DNA of 46,885 bases from an uncultured Eubacteriales bacterium (GCA_934432725.1 CAKRZE010000018.1:1-46885), one strand, 5' to 3'; positions 16,490 to 26,688 are shown, numbered from the stretch's first letter. Translations and numbers: made by a program. Notes: generated by a model not told the origin, from the letters alone.

Positions 16490-16519
16490 AGTATAGCACG
16501 GAAATTACAATGATGTCAA
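16490..16519 (-). promoter_or_regulatory. Sigma-A promoter of the str operon
   Basis: Minus strand TTGACA (16514-16519) and TATACT (16490-16495) with an 18-bp spacer, about 65 nt before the rpsL start. Strong consensus, as expected for a ribosomal protein operon. Confidence 0.9.
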
Positions 16520-17424
16520 GCAATACAGTAAGCATCGGTCAATTTTCAGCGTTTTATACAGATTGCCCCGCATTGCGTTTGTAATTATTATCCGAATGTC
16601 GTGACTTTGCCGTTTTTTCCGCATACGGCGCATCACAGCGCGCGCCCTTTTCACGCGGCGGCAGCCCGTTTTCGGCGCCGCAGAAAACAATGCTGCCGGC
16701 AATCCGCACAATGCGGAATCGTATCTGCCCGGCAGGCAGAGAAAGCCCGCCGCAGGCGGTTCATCTCCGCGCAGCCCGCACGGAAGCGTGCGGAAACACC
16801 GCCCGGCGCATCGTTTCCGCGCGTGCCGGATATTTGCACCCTACCCGGTGCACGCGCAGCCCTTCCGCGCAGATGCGGCGCTCCGACCGCGAAATTGCGG
16901 CATATCCGATCAGACCGCATGCACGCGCTTTTTTCTATCCCGCGCGGTCCGAACGGAAGCATTCGAACACACCGACCGGCGCATTCCCGAACGCCGTCCG
17001 AGGATTCGCAGCCTTCTGCCTTGATCGGCTTGCCCGCGCAGCCGAAGATTCAGCTTCCCGCCGCAAAAAACGCGGCATGCCTCCGGTTTTTCCGAATCCG
17101 TTGCCCAATCCCGCATTTTTCCTCTTCCGCAGCAGCCTGCTTTTCCGAGCAGCGCCCATCCGCTCCATGGAGCGCGGCATTCCGCGACCATTCCGGAGCC
17201 GGCATCCGGAATGTGCAAATGTTTTCCTCTTTGCACAAATGCCTTCCTTGCACAAATGCTATCCTTTTAATATATAGCAATATAGCAGCGCGCTTCGCGC
17301 CGCCGGCAGATTCAGGCACGCCCGGACAAACAGAGAGGGCGGCGCCAAAAAGCCAAAGCTCTTCAACGCCGCCGTAAATTCCGGAGAAAGCACCTCAGAA
17401 GCGCCGTCCGGAAGCGCCCTTGTC
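16520..17424. other. 0.9 kb gene-free gap between rpoC and rpsL
   Basis: Many Firmicutes carry a small L7Ae-like ribosomal gene here or almost no spacer; none is found on either strand. Open frames present are short, Arg/Cys/Pro-rich and mutually overlapping, so I call none. The part nearest rpoC holds spaced copies of TTGCACAAATGC (see the repeat entry). I saw no clear rpoC terminator with a T-run. Confidence 0.6.
17212..17259. repeat. Short tandem motifs behind rpoC
   Basis: TTGCACAAATGC occurs at 17231-17242 and 17248-17259, and a relative, TGTGCAAATG, at 17212-17221, giving a spacing of 17-19 bases. An AT-rich stretch (AATATATAGCAATATAGC) follows. The spacing of nearly two helical turns resembles regulator-binding repeats, but no function is known. 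Confidence 0.6.
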
Positions 17425-20400
17425 TTATTCGGCGGAAGCAGCTGCCGTTTCGGGCACTTCCTCCACCTCAAGATTGCGATAGCATTCCATACCGGTTCCG
17501 GCAGGAATCAGCTTACCGATGATAACATTCTCCTTCAGACCGAGGAGGTGGTCAACCTTGCCCTTAATGGCAGCCTCCGTCAGAACCTTTGTCGTTTCCT
17601 GGAAGGATGCCGCAGACAGGAAGGATTCCGTCTGGAGCGCCGCCTTGGTAATACCGAGCAGCACCGGAGAGGAGGTCGCCGGGCGAAGTGTTCTCTCACC
17701 CGCGTCAATCCGCTTCTGGATTGCCTCGTTTGCCGTATCAAGATCGGTCACATCCACCAGCGTACCCACAAGGAATTCCGTATCTCCGGGATCCTCGATC
17801 CGCGCCTTGCGCGTCATCTGACGGGTAATGACCTCGATGTGCTTGTCGTTGATTCCGATCGACTGCGACCGGTAAACCTTCTGAACCTCGCGGATAATAT
17901 AATCGTATACTGCATCCAGACCGCTGATTCTTGTAATATCGGCAGGACTCATATAGCCCTCCGTCAGCGCCTGCCCGTGAACCACGGACTCGCCCTCCGA
18001 GACGATCAGCTGCGTTCCGAACGGAATCTGGAAGCTTGCCGTCTCCTTGGTATCGGGGTTGGTCACCGTAACGGTTCTGGTGTGCTTTCCCTCCACCAGA
18101 TGAATGGAAACCACGCCGTCCATCTCGGTCACAACCGCCGGCTTCTTCGGGCGGCGCGCCTCAAACAGCTCTTCGACACGCGGCAGACCCTGTGTGATGT
18201 TCGCACTTGCGACACCGCCGGTGTGGAAAGTTCTCATGGTCAGCTGCGTACCGGGCTCGCCGATCGACTGTGCCGCGATAATGCCGACCGCCTCGCCGAC
18301 GTTGACCGTCTTGCCGGAGGCGAGGTCCGCACCGTAGCAGTGTGCGCAGATTCCCTGCTTTGCACGGCATTCAAAGATCGTGCGGATGTTCACCTGCTTG
18401 ATGCCGGACTCTACAATCCGGCCCGCCTGTTCCTCGGAGATCATGGTGTTATCCGGCACAATGATCTCGCCCGTTGCCGGATCGACCACATCGCCCACCA
18501 CATAGCGTCCGAAAATGCGGTCCTTCAGAGGCTCGATCACGTCGTTGCCTTCCTTCACATCGGAGACAAGCATGCCGTGCCGCGTGCCGCAGTCGATCTC
18601 GCGGATGATGACCTCCTGAGATACATCCACCAGACGTCTGGTCAGATAGCCGGAGTCCGCCGTCTTCAGTGCCGTATCGGACAGCGATTTCCGTGCGCCG
18701 CGCGCCGCCATGAAGTATTCCAGAATATTCAGACCCTCACGGAAGTTCGACTTGATCGGCAGCTCCATGGTCTTACCGTTTGTCGCAAACATCAGACCGC
18801 GGATACCTGCGAGCTGACGCATCTGCGTCATAGAACCGCGGGCGCCGGAGTCAGACATCATCTTGATCGGGTTATACCGGTCAAAGTTACTCTGCAGCGC
18901 ATCAATCACGTCCTTGGTCGCCTGATTCCAGATGCGGATGACGTTGCTGTAGCGCTCCTCCTCGTTCAGGATACCGCGCTGATAGAACTTTGCGATCTCC
19001 TCAACCTTATGCTCCGCATCCGCCACAATCGTATACTTTGCGGCAGGAATGGTCACATCGTTGATTCCGATCGAAATCGAAGCGCGCGTGGAATACTTAT
19101 AGCCCATCGCCTTGACTGCATCCAGGACCTGTGCCGCAACCGTAAAGCCGTGCTTCTTGATGGCAAGGTCAATGATATTTCCGAGCAGCTTCTTGCCGCA
19201 GGTCTGGTCGATCTCCAGCTTGAAGCGGTTTTCCGGCTTGCTGCGGTCCACGATTCCCAGATCCTGCGGAATCGGCTCGTTGAAGATCAGTCTGCCGAGC
19301 GTAGCATCGATAATCCCGCTCTGCATCACGCCGTCAATTTCGCGCGTCACGCGGATCTTGATCGGGGCGTGCAGTCCGAGATACCCGTTCTGATACGCCA
19401 TCATCGCCTCGTCCATATCGCGGAACCAATGTCCCTCGCCCGGTTCCCCGGCGATGTCGATCGTCAAGTAATAGGAGCCCATGACCATGTCCTGAGACGG
19501 GATCGTCACAGCCTTTCCGTCGCAGGGCTTGAGCAGATTGTTTGCGGAAAGCATCAGGAAGCGCGCCTCCGCCTGTGCCTCTGCGGACAGCGGCACGTGC
19601 ACCGGCATCTGGTCGCCGTCGAAGTCCGCATTGAACGCGGGGCAGACCAAGGGATGCAGCTTGATTGCGCGTCCCTCCACCAGAATCGGCTCGAACGCCT
19701 GAATCGACAGACGGTGAAGCGTCGGTGCGCGGTTCAGAAGCACCGGGTGATCCTTGATCACGTTTTCCAGCGCATCCCAGACGCACGGATCCACCTTGTC
19801 AACCTTTTTCTTTGCATCCTTGATGTTGGAAGCCTTCTGCGTTTCAACCAGCCGCTTCATCACGAACGGCTTGAACAGCTCCAGCGCCATCTCCTTCGGC
19901 AGACCGCACTGATAGATTTTCAATTCCGGTCCGACAACGATAACCGAACGTCCGGAATAGTCCACGCGCTTTCCGAGCAGGTTCTGACGGAAGCGCCCCT
20001 GCTTGCCGCGCAGCATCTCGGAAAGTGACTTGAGCGGACGGTTGGAGGGACCGGTGACCGGCTTTCCTCTTCTGCCGTTGTCGATCAGGGCGTCAACCGC
20101 CTCCTGCAGCATACGCTTTTCGTTCCGGATAATAATCTCCGGCGCCTGAAGCTCCATCAGCTTTTTCAGACGGTTGTTGCGGTTGATCACGCGGCGGTAC
20201 AGATCGTTGAGGTCGGAGGACGCAAAGCGGCCGCCGTCCAGCTGTACCATAGGACGGATTTCCGGCGGAATGACCGGAACCACGTCAAGAATCATCCATT
20301 CCGGCTTGTTGCCGGACTTGCGGAAGGCTTCCACAACCTCCAGACGCTTGATGATCCGAAGCTTCTTCTGACCGGTCGCGGTCTGAAGCTCTCCCTTGAG

Positions 20401-20967
20401 CTGTGCGGAAAGCGCCTCGATATCGATCTGCTGCAGCAGCTTTTTGATCGCCTCCGCACCCATTCCGACCTCAAAGTCGTTTTCATACCGCTCATACATC
20501 TTGCGGTATTCCAATTCGGTCAGAAGGTCGCACTTGGAAAGCGGCGTTGTGCCGGGATCAATGACGATATAGCTTGCGAAGTAGAGCACACGCTCCAGCG
20601 CCCGGGGCGTAATATCAAGCAGAAGACCCATGCGGGACGGAATGGCACGGAAGTACCAGATGTGCGACACGGGAGCCGCCAGCTCGATGTGTCCCATCCG
20701 CTCGCGGCGGACCTTTTTGGTCGTGACCTCAACGCCGCACTTGTCGCACACGACCCCTTTATAGCGGATCCTCTTATATTTGCCGCACAGGCACTCCCCG
20801 TCCTTGGTAGGCCCGAAGATTCTTTCGCAGAACAAGCCGTCCCGCTCCGCCTTCAGCGTGCGGTAGTTAATGGTTTCCGGCTTTTTCACCTCGCCGTGAG
20901 ACCAGCTTCTGATCATTTCCGGAGATGCTAATCCGATTTTAATCGAATCAAACACGTTTCGTTCCAT
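17425..20967 (-). CDS. rpoC: DNA-directed RNA polymerase subunit beta'
   Basis: Catalytic clamp subunit of RNA polymerase, 1180 aa. The N-terminal zinc ribbon reads CLCGKYKRIRYKGVVCDKC near residues 59-77; the catalytic magnesium motif NADFDGDQMPVH lies near 443; the second zinc site (ECRAKQGICAHCYG) lies near 865. No large lineage insertion is apparent, in line with Gram-positive beta' length. GAGGAG precedes the ATG, 16 nt after the rpoB stop. Confidence 0.99.
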   Translation of the reverse strand: MERNVFDSIKIGLASPEMIRSWSHGEVKKPETINYRTLKAERDGLFCERIFGPTKDGECLCGKYKRIRYKGVVCDKCGVEVTTKKVRRERMGHIELAAPVSHIWYFRAIPSRMGLLLDITPRALERVLYFASYIVIDPGTTPLSKCDLLTELEYRKMYERYENDFEVGMGAEAIKKLLQQIDIEALSAQLKGELQTATGQKKLRIIKRLEVVEAFRKSGNKPEWMILDVVPVIPPEIRPMVQLDGGRFASSDLNDLYRRVINRNNRLKKLMELQAPEIIIRNEKRMLQEAVDALIDNGRRGKPVTGPSNRPLKSLSEMLRGKQGRFRQNLLGKRVDYSGRSVIVVGPELKIYQCGLPKEMALELFKPFVMKRLVETQKASNIKDAKKKVDKVDPCVWDALENVIKDHPVLLNRAPTLHRLSIQAFEPILVEGRAIKLHPLVCPAFNADFDGDQMPVHVPLSAEAQAEARFLMLSANNLLKPCDGKAVTIPSQDMVMGSYYLTIDIAGEPGEGHWFRDMDEAMMAYQNGYLGLHAPIKIRVTREIDGVMQSGIIDATLGRLIFNEPIPQDLGIVDRSKPENRFKLEIDQTCGKKLLGNIIDLAIKKHGFTVAAQVLDAVKAMGYKYSTRASISIGINDVTIPAAKYTIVADAEHKVEEIAKFYQRGILNEEERYSNVIRIWNQATKDVIDALQSNFDRYNPIKMMSDSGARGSMTQMRQLAGIRGLMFATNGKTMELPIKSNFREGLNILEYFMAARGARKSLSDTALKTADSGYLTRRLVDVSQEVIIREIDCGTRHGMLVSDVKEGNDVIEPLKDRIFGRYVVGDVVDPATGEIIVPDNTMISEEQAGRIVESGIKQVNIRTIFECRAKQGICAHCYGADLASGKTVNVGEAVGIIAAQSIGEPGTQLTMRTFHTGGVASANITQGLPRVEELFEARRPKKPAVVTEMDGVVSIHLVEGKHTRTVTVTNPDTKETASFQIPFGTQLIVSEGESVVHGQALTEGYMSPADITRISGLDAVYDYIIREVQKVYRSQSIGINDKHIEVITRQMTRKARIEDPGDTEFLVGTLVDVTDLDTANEAIQKRIDAGERTLRPATSSPVLLGITKAALQTESFLSAASFQETTKVLTEAAIKGKVDHLLGLKENVIIGKLIPAGTGMECYRNLEVEEVPETAAASAE

Positions 20968-20983
20968 AGTGTAATCTCCTCAC

Positions 20984-23900
20984 TTAATTTTCATCATCAA
21001 AATCATCATCGGAATCGAAAGCGGCAGATTCCTGTTCAAAACCGAAATCGTCGTCTGCAAACTCGTCATCCTCATCGTCCTCATATGCAGACGGGAAAGC
21101 GTCGTCTCCGTCCTTATCCGGTCCCTTCTCCTGCATTGCGTCAAAGGTATCGTCGGTTGCCACCGTCTCGCCGATGTCCTCGGCGGAGACATAGTTCGGC
21201 AGGTTTTCTTCTTCCTCTTCAATGCCGGAAAGCACGATCTCGTTGCCGTCGCGGTCAAGCACACGCACATCCAGCGCCAGAGCCTGAAGCTCCTTCACCA
21301 GCACGCGGAAGGATTCCGGCACGCCGGGCGTCGGGATATTCTGACCCTTGACGATCGCCTCATAGCACTTGACACGCCCGGTCACATCGTCCGACTTGAC
21401 CGTCAGGATCTCCTGCAGCGTATATGCCGCGCCGTAAGCCTCCAGTGCCCAGACCTCCATTTCTCCGAAGCGCTGACCGCCGAACTGCGCCTTACCGCCG
21501 AGCGGCTGCTGCGTCACAAGGGAGTACGGACCGGTGGAACGCGCATGAATCTTATCGTCCACCAGATGGTGCAGCTTGAGGTAGTACATGATACCCACGG
21601 TGACGGGGTTGTCAAAGCGCTCGCCGGTGCGTCCGTCGTACAGGATGGTCTTTCCGTCAACGATCATCAGCTTCTTCTCTTCGATCAGGGCTTTCACCAG
21701 CTCCGGATTTCCGGTCGTTTCCTCTCCGGCGGGCGTATAGGTCTTCTTCCCGTTCTCGTCCGTCGAAACGACATAGACATCCTTGCCCTTGATGTTCTCA
21801 TTGGGAAGCACCTCGCGGTACATGCCCGCCATGCGGAACAGCTCGGAAATATCCTTTTCCTTTGCACCGTCAAAGACCGGCGTCATCACCTTCCAGCCGA
21901 GCTTTCTTGCCGCGATGCCGAGGTGGACCTCAAGCACCTGACCGATATTCATACGGGAAGGCACGCCCATCGGGTTCAGCACGATATCAAGCGGCGTACC
22001 GTCCGCCATGAACGGCATATCCTCCGGCGGAAGGATCCGGGAAACAACGCCCTTGTTTCCGTGGCGTCCTGCCATCTTGTCGCCGACGGAGATCTTTCTC
22101 TTCTGCGCCACGTACACGCGGACAACCTCGTTGACGCCGGCAGGCAGCTCGTCTCCGTTCTCGCGCGTAAACACCTTGACGTCCACCACGATACCGGATT
22201 CGCCGTGCGGCAGACGGAGGGAGGTATCGCGCACCTCTCTGGACTTCTCGCCGAAGATCGCGCGCAGCAGGCGCTCCTCTGCGGTCAGCTCGGTCTCGCC
22301 CTTCGGCGTCACCTTTCCGACCAGAATATCGCCCGCTCTGACCTCAGTTCCCTTGCGGACAATGCCCTCGGGCGTCAGATCGCGCAGCGCATCGTCACCG
22401 ACATTCGGGATTTCGCGTGTGATTTCCTCCGAGCCGAGCTTTGTATCCCTCGCCTCATGCGAATATTCTTCAATATGAACCGACGTATACGTGTCGTTTC
22501 TGACCAGCTTTTCATTCAGCAGGACGGCGTCCTCATAGTTATAGCCCTCCCATGACATGAAGCCGATCAGAGCGTTCTTTCCGAGCGAAATCTCGCCGTT
22601 TGCCGTTGCGGGACCGTCCGCTATGACGCGGCCCTTTTCCACATGCTCGCCCTGCTCCACAATCGGGCGCTGGTTGACGCAGGTGCCCTGGTTGGAGCGC
22701 TTAAACTTAATAAGATGGTAAACATCTTTCCTGCCGGAGTCGGTGCGGATTGTGATTTCATCAGCGGAAACACGCTCCACGGTGCCCGCTTCCTTCGCAC
22801 AGACGACAACGCCGGAGTCCACGGCTGCCTTATATTCCATACCGGTGCCGACAATCGGCGCCTCGGTGGTCAGAAGCGGCACCGCCTGCTTCTGCATGTT
22901 GGAGCCCATCAGAGCGCGGGAGTTATCGTCGTTTTCCAAAAACGGAATCATTGCGGTTGCAACCGAAACGACCATTTTCGGGGAAACGTCCATGTAGTCC
23001 ACGCGGGAAGCATCGATTTCAATGATTTCGGAGCGGTCTCTTGCCGTAACGCGCTTTTTGACAAAGAACATATCCGCATCCAGCGGCTCGTTCGCCTGTG
23101 CAACGACATAATTGTCCTCAACGTCGGCGGTCATATATTCAATCTTATCGGTCACGCGGCTGCGCACAGCCCCGGTTGCTTCATCGCGGATGTGCTCCAC
23201 CTTCCGGTAAGGAGCCTCCAGAAAACCGTAGTCATTGATGCGCGCATAGGTCGCCAGATAGGAAATCAGACCAATGTTCGGACCTTCCGGCGTCTCAATC
23301 GGGCACATGCGTCCGTAATGGGTATAATGAACGTCGCGGACCTCAAAGGAGGCGCGGTCACGGGAAAGACCACCGGGACCGAGCGCGGAAATACGGCGCT
23401 TATGCGTCAGCTCTGCCAGAGGGTTGTTCTGGTCCATGAACTGGGACAGCGGAGAGGACCCGAAAAATTCCTTGATGGATGTGACGACAGGGCGGATATT
23501 GATCAAAGCCTCGGGCGTCAGCGTCTCGTTGTCCTGAATCGTCATGCGCTCCTTGACGATTTTGTCCATCCGGGAGAAGCCGATGCGCATCTGATTCTGC
23601 AAAAGCTCGCCGACACAGCGCAGGCGGCGGTTGCCGAGATGGTCAATATCATCCAGCGTGCCGATATCGTGCGTCAGGCAGATCATATAGTTAATGGAAG
23701 CAAAAATATCATCCTTCGTGATATGCTTCGGCGCAAGCTCTGCCGCTCTCTGACGGCATTCCGCCTTGATCGCGTCCCTGTCGCCGCCGCACCGCTCTGC
23801 AATCTCAAGCAGAAGCGCAAGGTTTGCCTTCTCGCGGATGCCGCAGTCCTTCAGGTCATAGCCGAGCACATACTCCGGCTCCAGCGTGCCGTTTCCGAAC

Positions 23901-24937
23901 ACCTTCAGCTCCTTGCCGCCGTCCAGCTGCAGCCAGACCTCGTTGACGCCGTTGTGCTCCACGTTCATCGCCTTGTCCGGCGTCATCAGCTCGCCCGCAT
24001 CGTACAGAAGCTCGCCGGTCACCGTGCTGACCACCGGGCGCGCCAGCTTATGACCGGCAATTCTCTTGCCGACCGCCAGCTTGCGGTCAAACTTATAGCG
24101 TCCGACCGGAGCCAGATCATAGCGCTTCGGATCAAAGAACATGTTGTTCAGAAGCAGCTGCGCCGACTCCACCAGCGGCGGCTCGCCGGGACGGAGCTTT
24201 TTATAAATCTCCTTCAGAGCCTCATCGCCCGCCGAGGTGCCGTTCTCATTTGCCATGCTCTGGCAGGAATCGTGATCAATCGTCGCCGTGATCTTGGGAT
24301 CGTCCCCGAACAGCGCGATGATGTCGGAATCGTTTTCGATCCCGAGCGCACGGATCAGGATAGTCACCGGAATTTTCCGGTTCTTATCAATACGCACGCC
24401 GAAGACATCGTTGACGTCCGTCTCATATTCCAGCCATGCGCCTCTGTACGGAATAATTGTATTGGTATAAATTCTCTTGCCTGATTTGTCGATGTCCGTG
24501 GCATAATAGATACCGGGAGAGCGGACGATCTGCGAAACAATGACGCGCTCCGCACCGTTGATCACAAAGGTGCCGTTGTCGGTCATCAGCGGGAAATCGC
24601 CCATGAAGATCTCGCGTTCCATCAGCTCGCCGGTCTGCTTGTTGTACAGACGGACCGTCACGCGGAGAGGAGCGGCATAGTTGACGTCGCGCTCCTTGCA
24701 TTCCTCGACCGGATATTTCGGCGTGGGATCAATGGAGTATCCCACGAATTCGATCTGAAGATTGCCGGAATAATCGGTGATCGGAGATACATCGCGCAGC
24801 ACCTCCATCAGACCCTCGTCCAGGAACCACTGGTACGACTTTTTCTGAACCTCGATCAGGTTCGGCATCTCAAGCGCTTCATCAATTTTTGAGAAGCTCA
24901 TGCGGATGGTTGTGCCCTGCTTCTGGGGTTTGACCAT
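20984..24937 (-). CDS. rpoB: DNA-directed RNA polymerase subunit beta
   Basis: Beta subunit of RNA polymerase, 1317 aa. The rifampicin pocket reads LSQFMDQNNPLAELTHKRR then ISALGPGGL, with the common resistance positions (Asp516, His526, Ser531 in E. coli numbering) in the sensitive form. I start it at the ATG at 24937, eleven bases after AAGGAG; a GTG four codons earlier is too close to that site. The C-terminus carries an extra tail of about 80 residues after DGNEIVLSG that is mainly Asp/Glu (for example YEDDEDDEFADDDFGFEQE). The usual upstream rplJ-rplL genes are absent; rpoB has its own promoter. Confidence 0.99.
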   Translation of the reverse strand: MVKPQKQGTTIRMSFSKIDEALEMPNLIEVQKKSYQWFLDEGLMEVLRDVSPITDYSGNLQIEFVGYSIDPTPKYPVEECKERDVNYAAPLRVTVRLYNKQTGELMEREIFMGDFPLMTDNGTFVINGAERVIVSQIVRSPGIYYATDIDKSGKRIYTNTIIPYRGAWLEYETDVNDVFGVRIDKNRKIPVTILIRALGIENDSDIIALFGDDPKITATIDHDSCQSMANENGTSAGDEALKEIYKKLRPGEPPLVESAQLLLNNMFFDPKRYDLAPVGRYKFDRKLAVGKRIAGHKLARPVVSTVTGELLYDAGELMTPDKAMNVEHNGVNEVWLQLDGGKELKVFGNGTLEPEYVLGYDLKDCGIREKANLALLLEIAERCGGDRDAIKAECRQRAAELAPKHITKDDIFASINYMICLTHDIGTLDDIDHLGNRRLRCVGELLQNQMRIGFSRMDKIVKERMTIQDNETLTPEALINIRPVVTSIKEFFGSSPLSQFMDQNNPLAELTHKRRISALGPGGLSRDRASFEVRDVHYTHYGRMCPIETPEGPNIGLISYLATYARINDYGFLEAPYRKVEHIRDEATGAVRSRVTDKIEYMTADVEDNYVVAQANEPLDADMFFVKKRVTARDRSEIIEIDASRVDYMDVSPKMVVSVATAMIPFLENDDNSRALMGSNMQKQAVPLLTTEAPIVGTGMEYKAAVDSGVVVCAKEAGTVERVSADEITIRTDSGRKDVYHLIKFKRSNQGTCVNQRPIVEQGEHVEKGRVIADGPATANGEISLGKNALIGFMSWEGYNYEDAVLLNEKLVRNDTYTSVHIEEYSHEARDTKLGSEEITREIPNVGDDALRDLTPEGIVRKGTEVRAGDILVGKVTPKGETELTAEERLLRAIFGEKSREVRDTSLRLPHGESGIVVDVKVFTRENGDELPAGVNEVVRVYVAQKRKISVGDKMAGRHGNKGVVSRILPPEDMPFMADGTPLDIVLNPMGVPSRMNIGQVLEVHLGIAARKLGWKVMTPVFDGAKEKDISELFRMAGMYREVLPNENIKGKDVYVVSTDENGKKTYTPAGEETTGNPELVKALIEEKKLMIVDGKTILYDGRTGERFDNPVTVGIMYYLKLHHLVDDKIHARSTGPYSLVTQQPLGGKAQFGGQRFGEMEVWALEAYGAAYTLQEILTVKSDDVTGRVKCYEAIVKGQNIPTPGVPESFRVLVKELQALALDVRVLDRDGNEIVLSGIEEEEENLPNYVSAEDIGETVATDDTFDAMQEKGPDKDGDDAFPSAYEDDEDDEFADDDFGFEQESAAFDSDDDFDDEN

Positions 24938-25219
24938 TACAATTATCACTCCTTCGTCTTATTGAAACATGTCCCGCAACGCAGAATACGGGCGCAACTT
25001 GCCCCGACCCTTCCGGATTCTTCCTCCTCACGGCAAGCTGGTTACCGCCGGTTCCTCAGAGGCAGAAATCCCGGAAAGCGAACGCATTGCTCCCGGATTC
25101 ATGGATGCTGTTTATATGCTTCTGTCACGGAAAATCAGTCTGTTATACTGAAAAACAGGATTTTCCCGCATGTATGGCAATTGTTCCGCGCGTGCATTTA
25201 CGGCATCGCGTGGACTATT

Positions 25220-25248
25220 ATTTTATCATACCGAAGCAAAAAAGTCAA
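25220..25248 (-). promoter_or_regulatory. Sigma-A promoter of rpoBC
   Basis: Minus strand TTGACT (25243-25248) and TAAAAT (25220-25225), 17-bp spacer. It gives an rpoB leader of about 275 nt with no gene in it; the leader was not assignable to a known regulatory RNA. Confidence 0.85.
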
Positions 25249-25300
25249 CGGCTTTTTCAATATTAACAAATATTTAACAAGTAGAAAATAACAAAAAACC

Positions 25301-25329
25301 TTGCATTTTCGAAGCGGATGTGCTATGAT
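25301..25329 (+). promoter_or_regulatory. Sigma-A promoter of rpsT
   Basis: TTGCAT (25301-25306) and TATGAT (25324-25329) with a 17-bp spacer, divergent from the rpoB promoter. It leaves a leader of about 40 nt before rpsT. Confidence 0.85.
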
Positions 25330-25375
25330 ATGGTATTGATAAAGGTTACAAGCCGTGAGCAGGGGGGTGAATCAT

Positions 25376-25642
25376 TTGCCGAATATCAAATCTGCCAAGA
25401 AACGCGTTGAAATTACCGCGATCAAAACGCTGCGGAACAGAATGGCAAAGTCTGCGCTGAAGACTGCCGTCAAGAAGTTCCAGGTTGCCGTCGAGGCTGG
25501 CGACAAGGAAGCTGCGACAGCCGCATACAAGGCTGCTGTCAAGAAGCTGGATCGCGCCGTTGCGCAGGGTCTTGTTCACAAGAACAATGCAGCAAGACAT
25601 AAGAGCCAGTTTACGTGCAAGCTCAACCAGATGGGCGCATAA
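25376..25642 (+). CDS. rpsT: 30S ribosomal protein S20
   Basis: Binds the 5' domain of 16S rRNA during small-subunit assembly. The start is a TTG at 25376, behind GGGGGGTGA, giving 88 aa that begin PNIKSAKKRV exactly like other S20 proteins; a GTG seven codons upstream would add non-homologous residues. The protein is Lys/Ala-rich and helical, ending CKLNQMGA. A single-gene transcription unit, with its own promoter and terminator. A TTG start is typical of S20, whose translation is often autoregulated. Confidence 0.96.
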   Translation: MPNIKSAKKRVEITAIKTLRNRMAKSALKTAVKKFQVAVEAGDKEAATAAYKAAVKKLDRAVAQGLVHKNNAARHKSQFTCKLNQMGA

Positions 25643-25660
25643 AAGCCGGACAGGCTCATG

Positions 25661-25690
25661 GGAACCGCATCGCGATGCGGTTCTTTTTGT
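25661..25690 (+). terminator. Rho-independent terminator of rpsT
   Basis: GAACCGCATC and its complement GATGCGGTTC flank a CG centre and are followed by TTTTTGTTTT. It lies 20 nt after the rpsT stop. Confidence 0.95.
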
Positions 25691-26688
25691 TTTGCCTGCG
25701 CGAACGGGCTTGCGGCTCACCCCGCCGCATGCCGCAGGCGCAGGCACACACTGTTCCGTCTAAATCCCCCGCAAGCGCACCCCGAAGCCTCTTTCGCCGC
25801 AGATCGGGCGGGCAAACGCCGTTCCGCCGCCGCTTAATCCTCCCGAAGCGCTCCCGCTGCGATCCGAAGCGCCCTTGCGGGAAAAGCCGCACGCGCCCGT
25901 TTTCTCCGACCGGCGAATCCCTGCGGCAACCCGTCCGACAGAGCATCTCTGCCGCCCCGCCAACGGCAGAGCGGCTTCGGCGTTTCTGCAATGCATCTTC
26001 GGGATTCCTTCGCATGAAACGGACCGTCCCGGCAGCAGTACCCCGCAAGCACCCCCACACAGGAATACGCTGCTCCGCAGCCGTTCAATCCTCCGGACCG
26101 TTCGGAAGCGGGTCTGTCCGGGAGACGAGTAATTCCGGACCGCATTTTCAGGCTTCCCCCGTCAAAACATGTCCGGCAGAAACACCCCGGCAGCAGCAGC
26201 CGCACACCGCGGCGCCGGCGCACGCTGCTCCGCCTTAAAATGACCCGCTGCGGAAAAGTCGCCCGAAATACATTCCGCACAGCTTTCCCGCCGCCGGGCG
26301 GGCAAACGCCGCTTCAAAAAAGTCCCGACCGTCCCGAAAACAGCCCGATGCTTCTCTGCCGACGGCAGAACGGTCCACGGACCGGATATCCCCCTCTCCG
26401 CTCCGCGGCAGGCGCCCCCTGCGGCATCCGTCCCGCTCCCGAAGCATCCTCCTTGCGCCCGGGCACTCCGGATGCCGGCAACACCTTCCCCCTATACCGC
26501 CCCCGCCCGGTCCCGCATATTGCCGCATTTTCTGCCGCGCCCAAGCCTCTGTCCGGGCGCGCAATCAACATTTTCACATTCTATGTATATTTTGACAAAC
26601 AGCCGCACCGCACAAAAACATATTCTCTATTTTTATGTGTCTCGCTTTGTGCAAAGCAGACAAATCCGTGTTACATTGCCGCTTAATA
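25691..26688. other. 1.0 kb GC-rich gene-free gap
   Basis: No supportable gene on either strand; all open frames are low-complexity Arg/Pro/Ser/Ala text. Contents: the 17-mer CGGGCGGGCAAACGCCG at 25805-25821 and again at 26295-26311, and two small CTCTGCCG/CGGCAGAG-type hairpins (about 25950-25977 and 26360-26377). These could be remnants of an old duplication or a repeated element. Confidence 0.45.

Noticed and set aside
17548..20028. 826-codon plus-strand frame opposite rpoC
   Set aside because: Antisense shadow of rpoC; His/Arg/Leu-rich with no domain signals.
22643..24484. 613-codon plus-strand frame opposite rpoB
   Set aside because: Antisense shadow of rpoB.
25118..25146. Plus-strand promoter-like TATACT in the rpoB leader
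   Set aside because: Its -35 is poor and it has no gene of its own; rpsT has a better promoter at 25301-25329.
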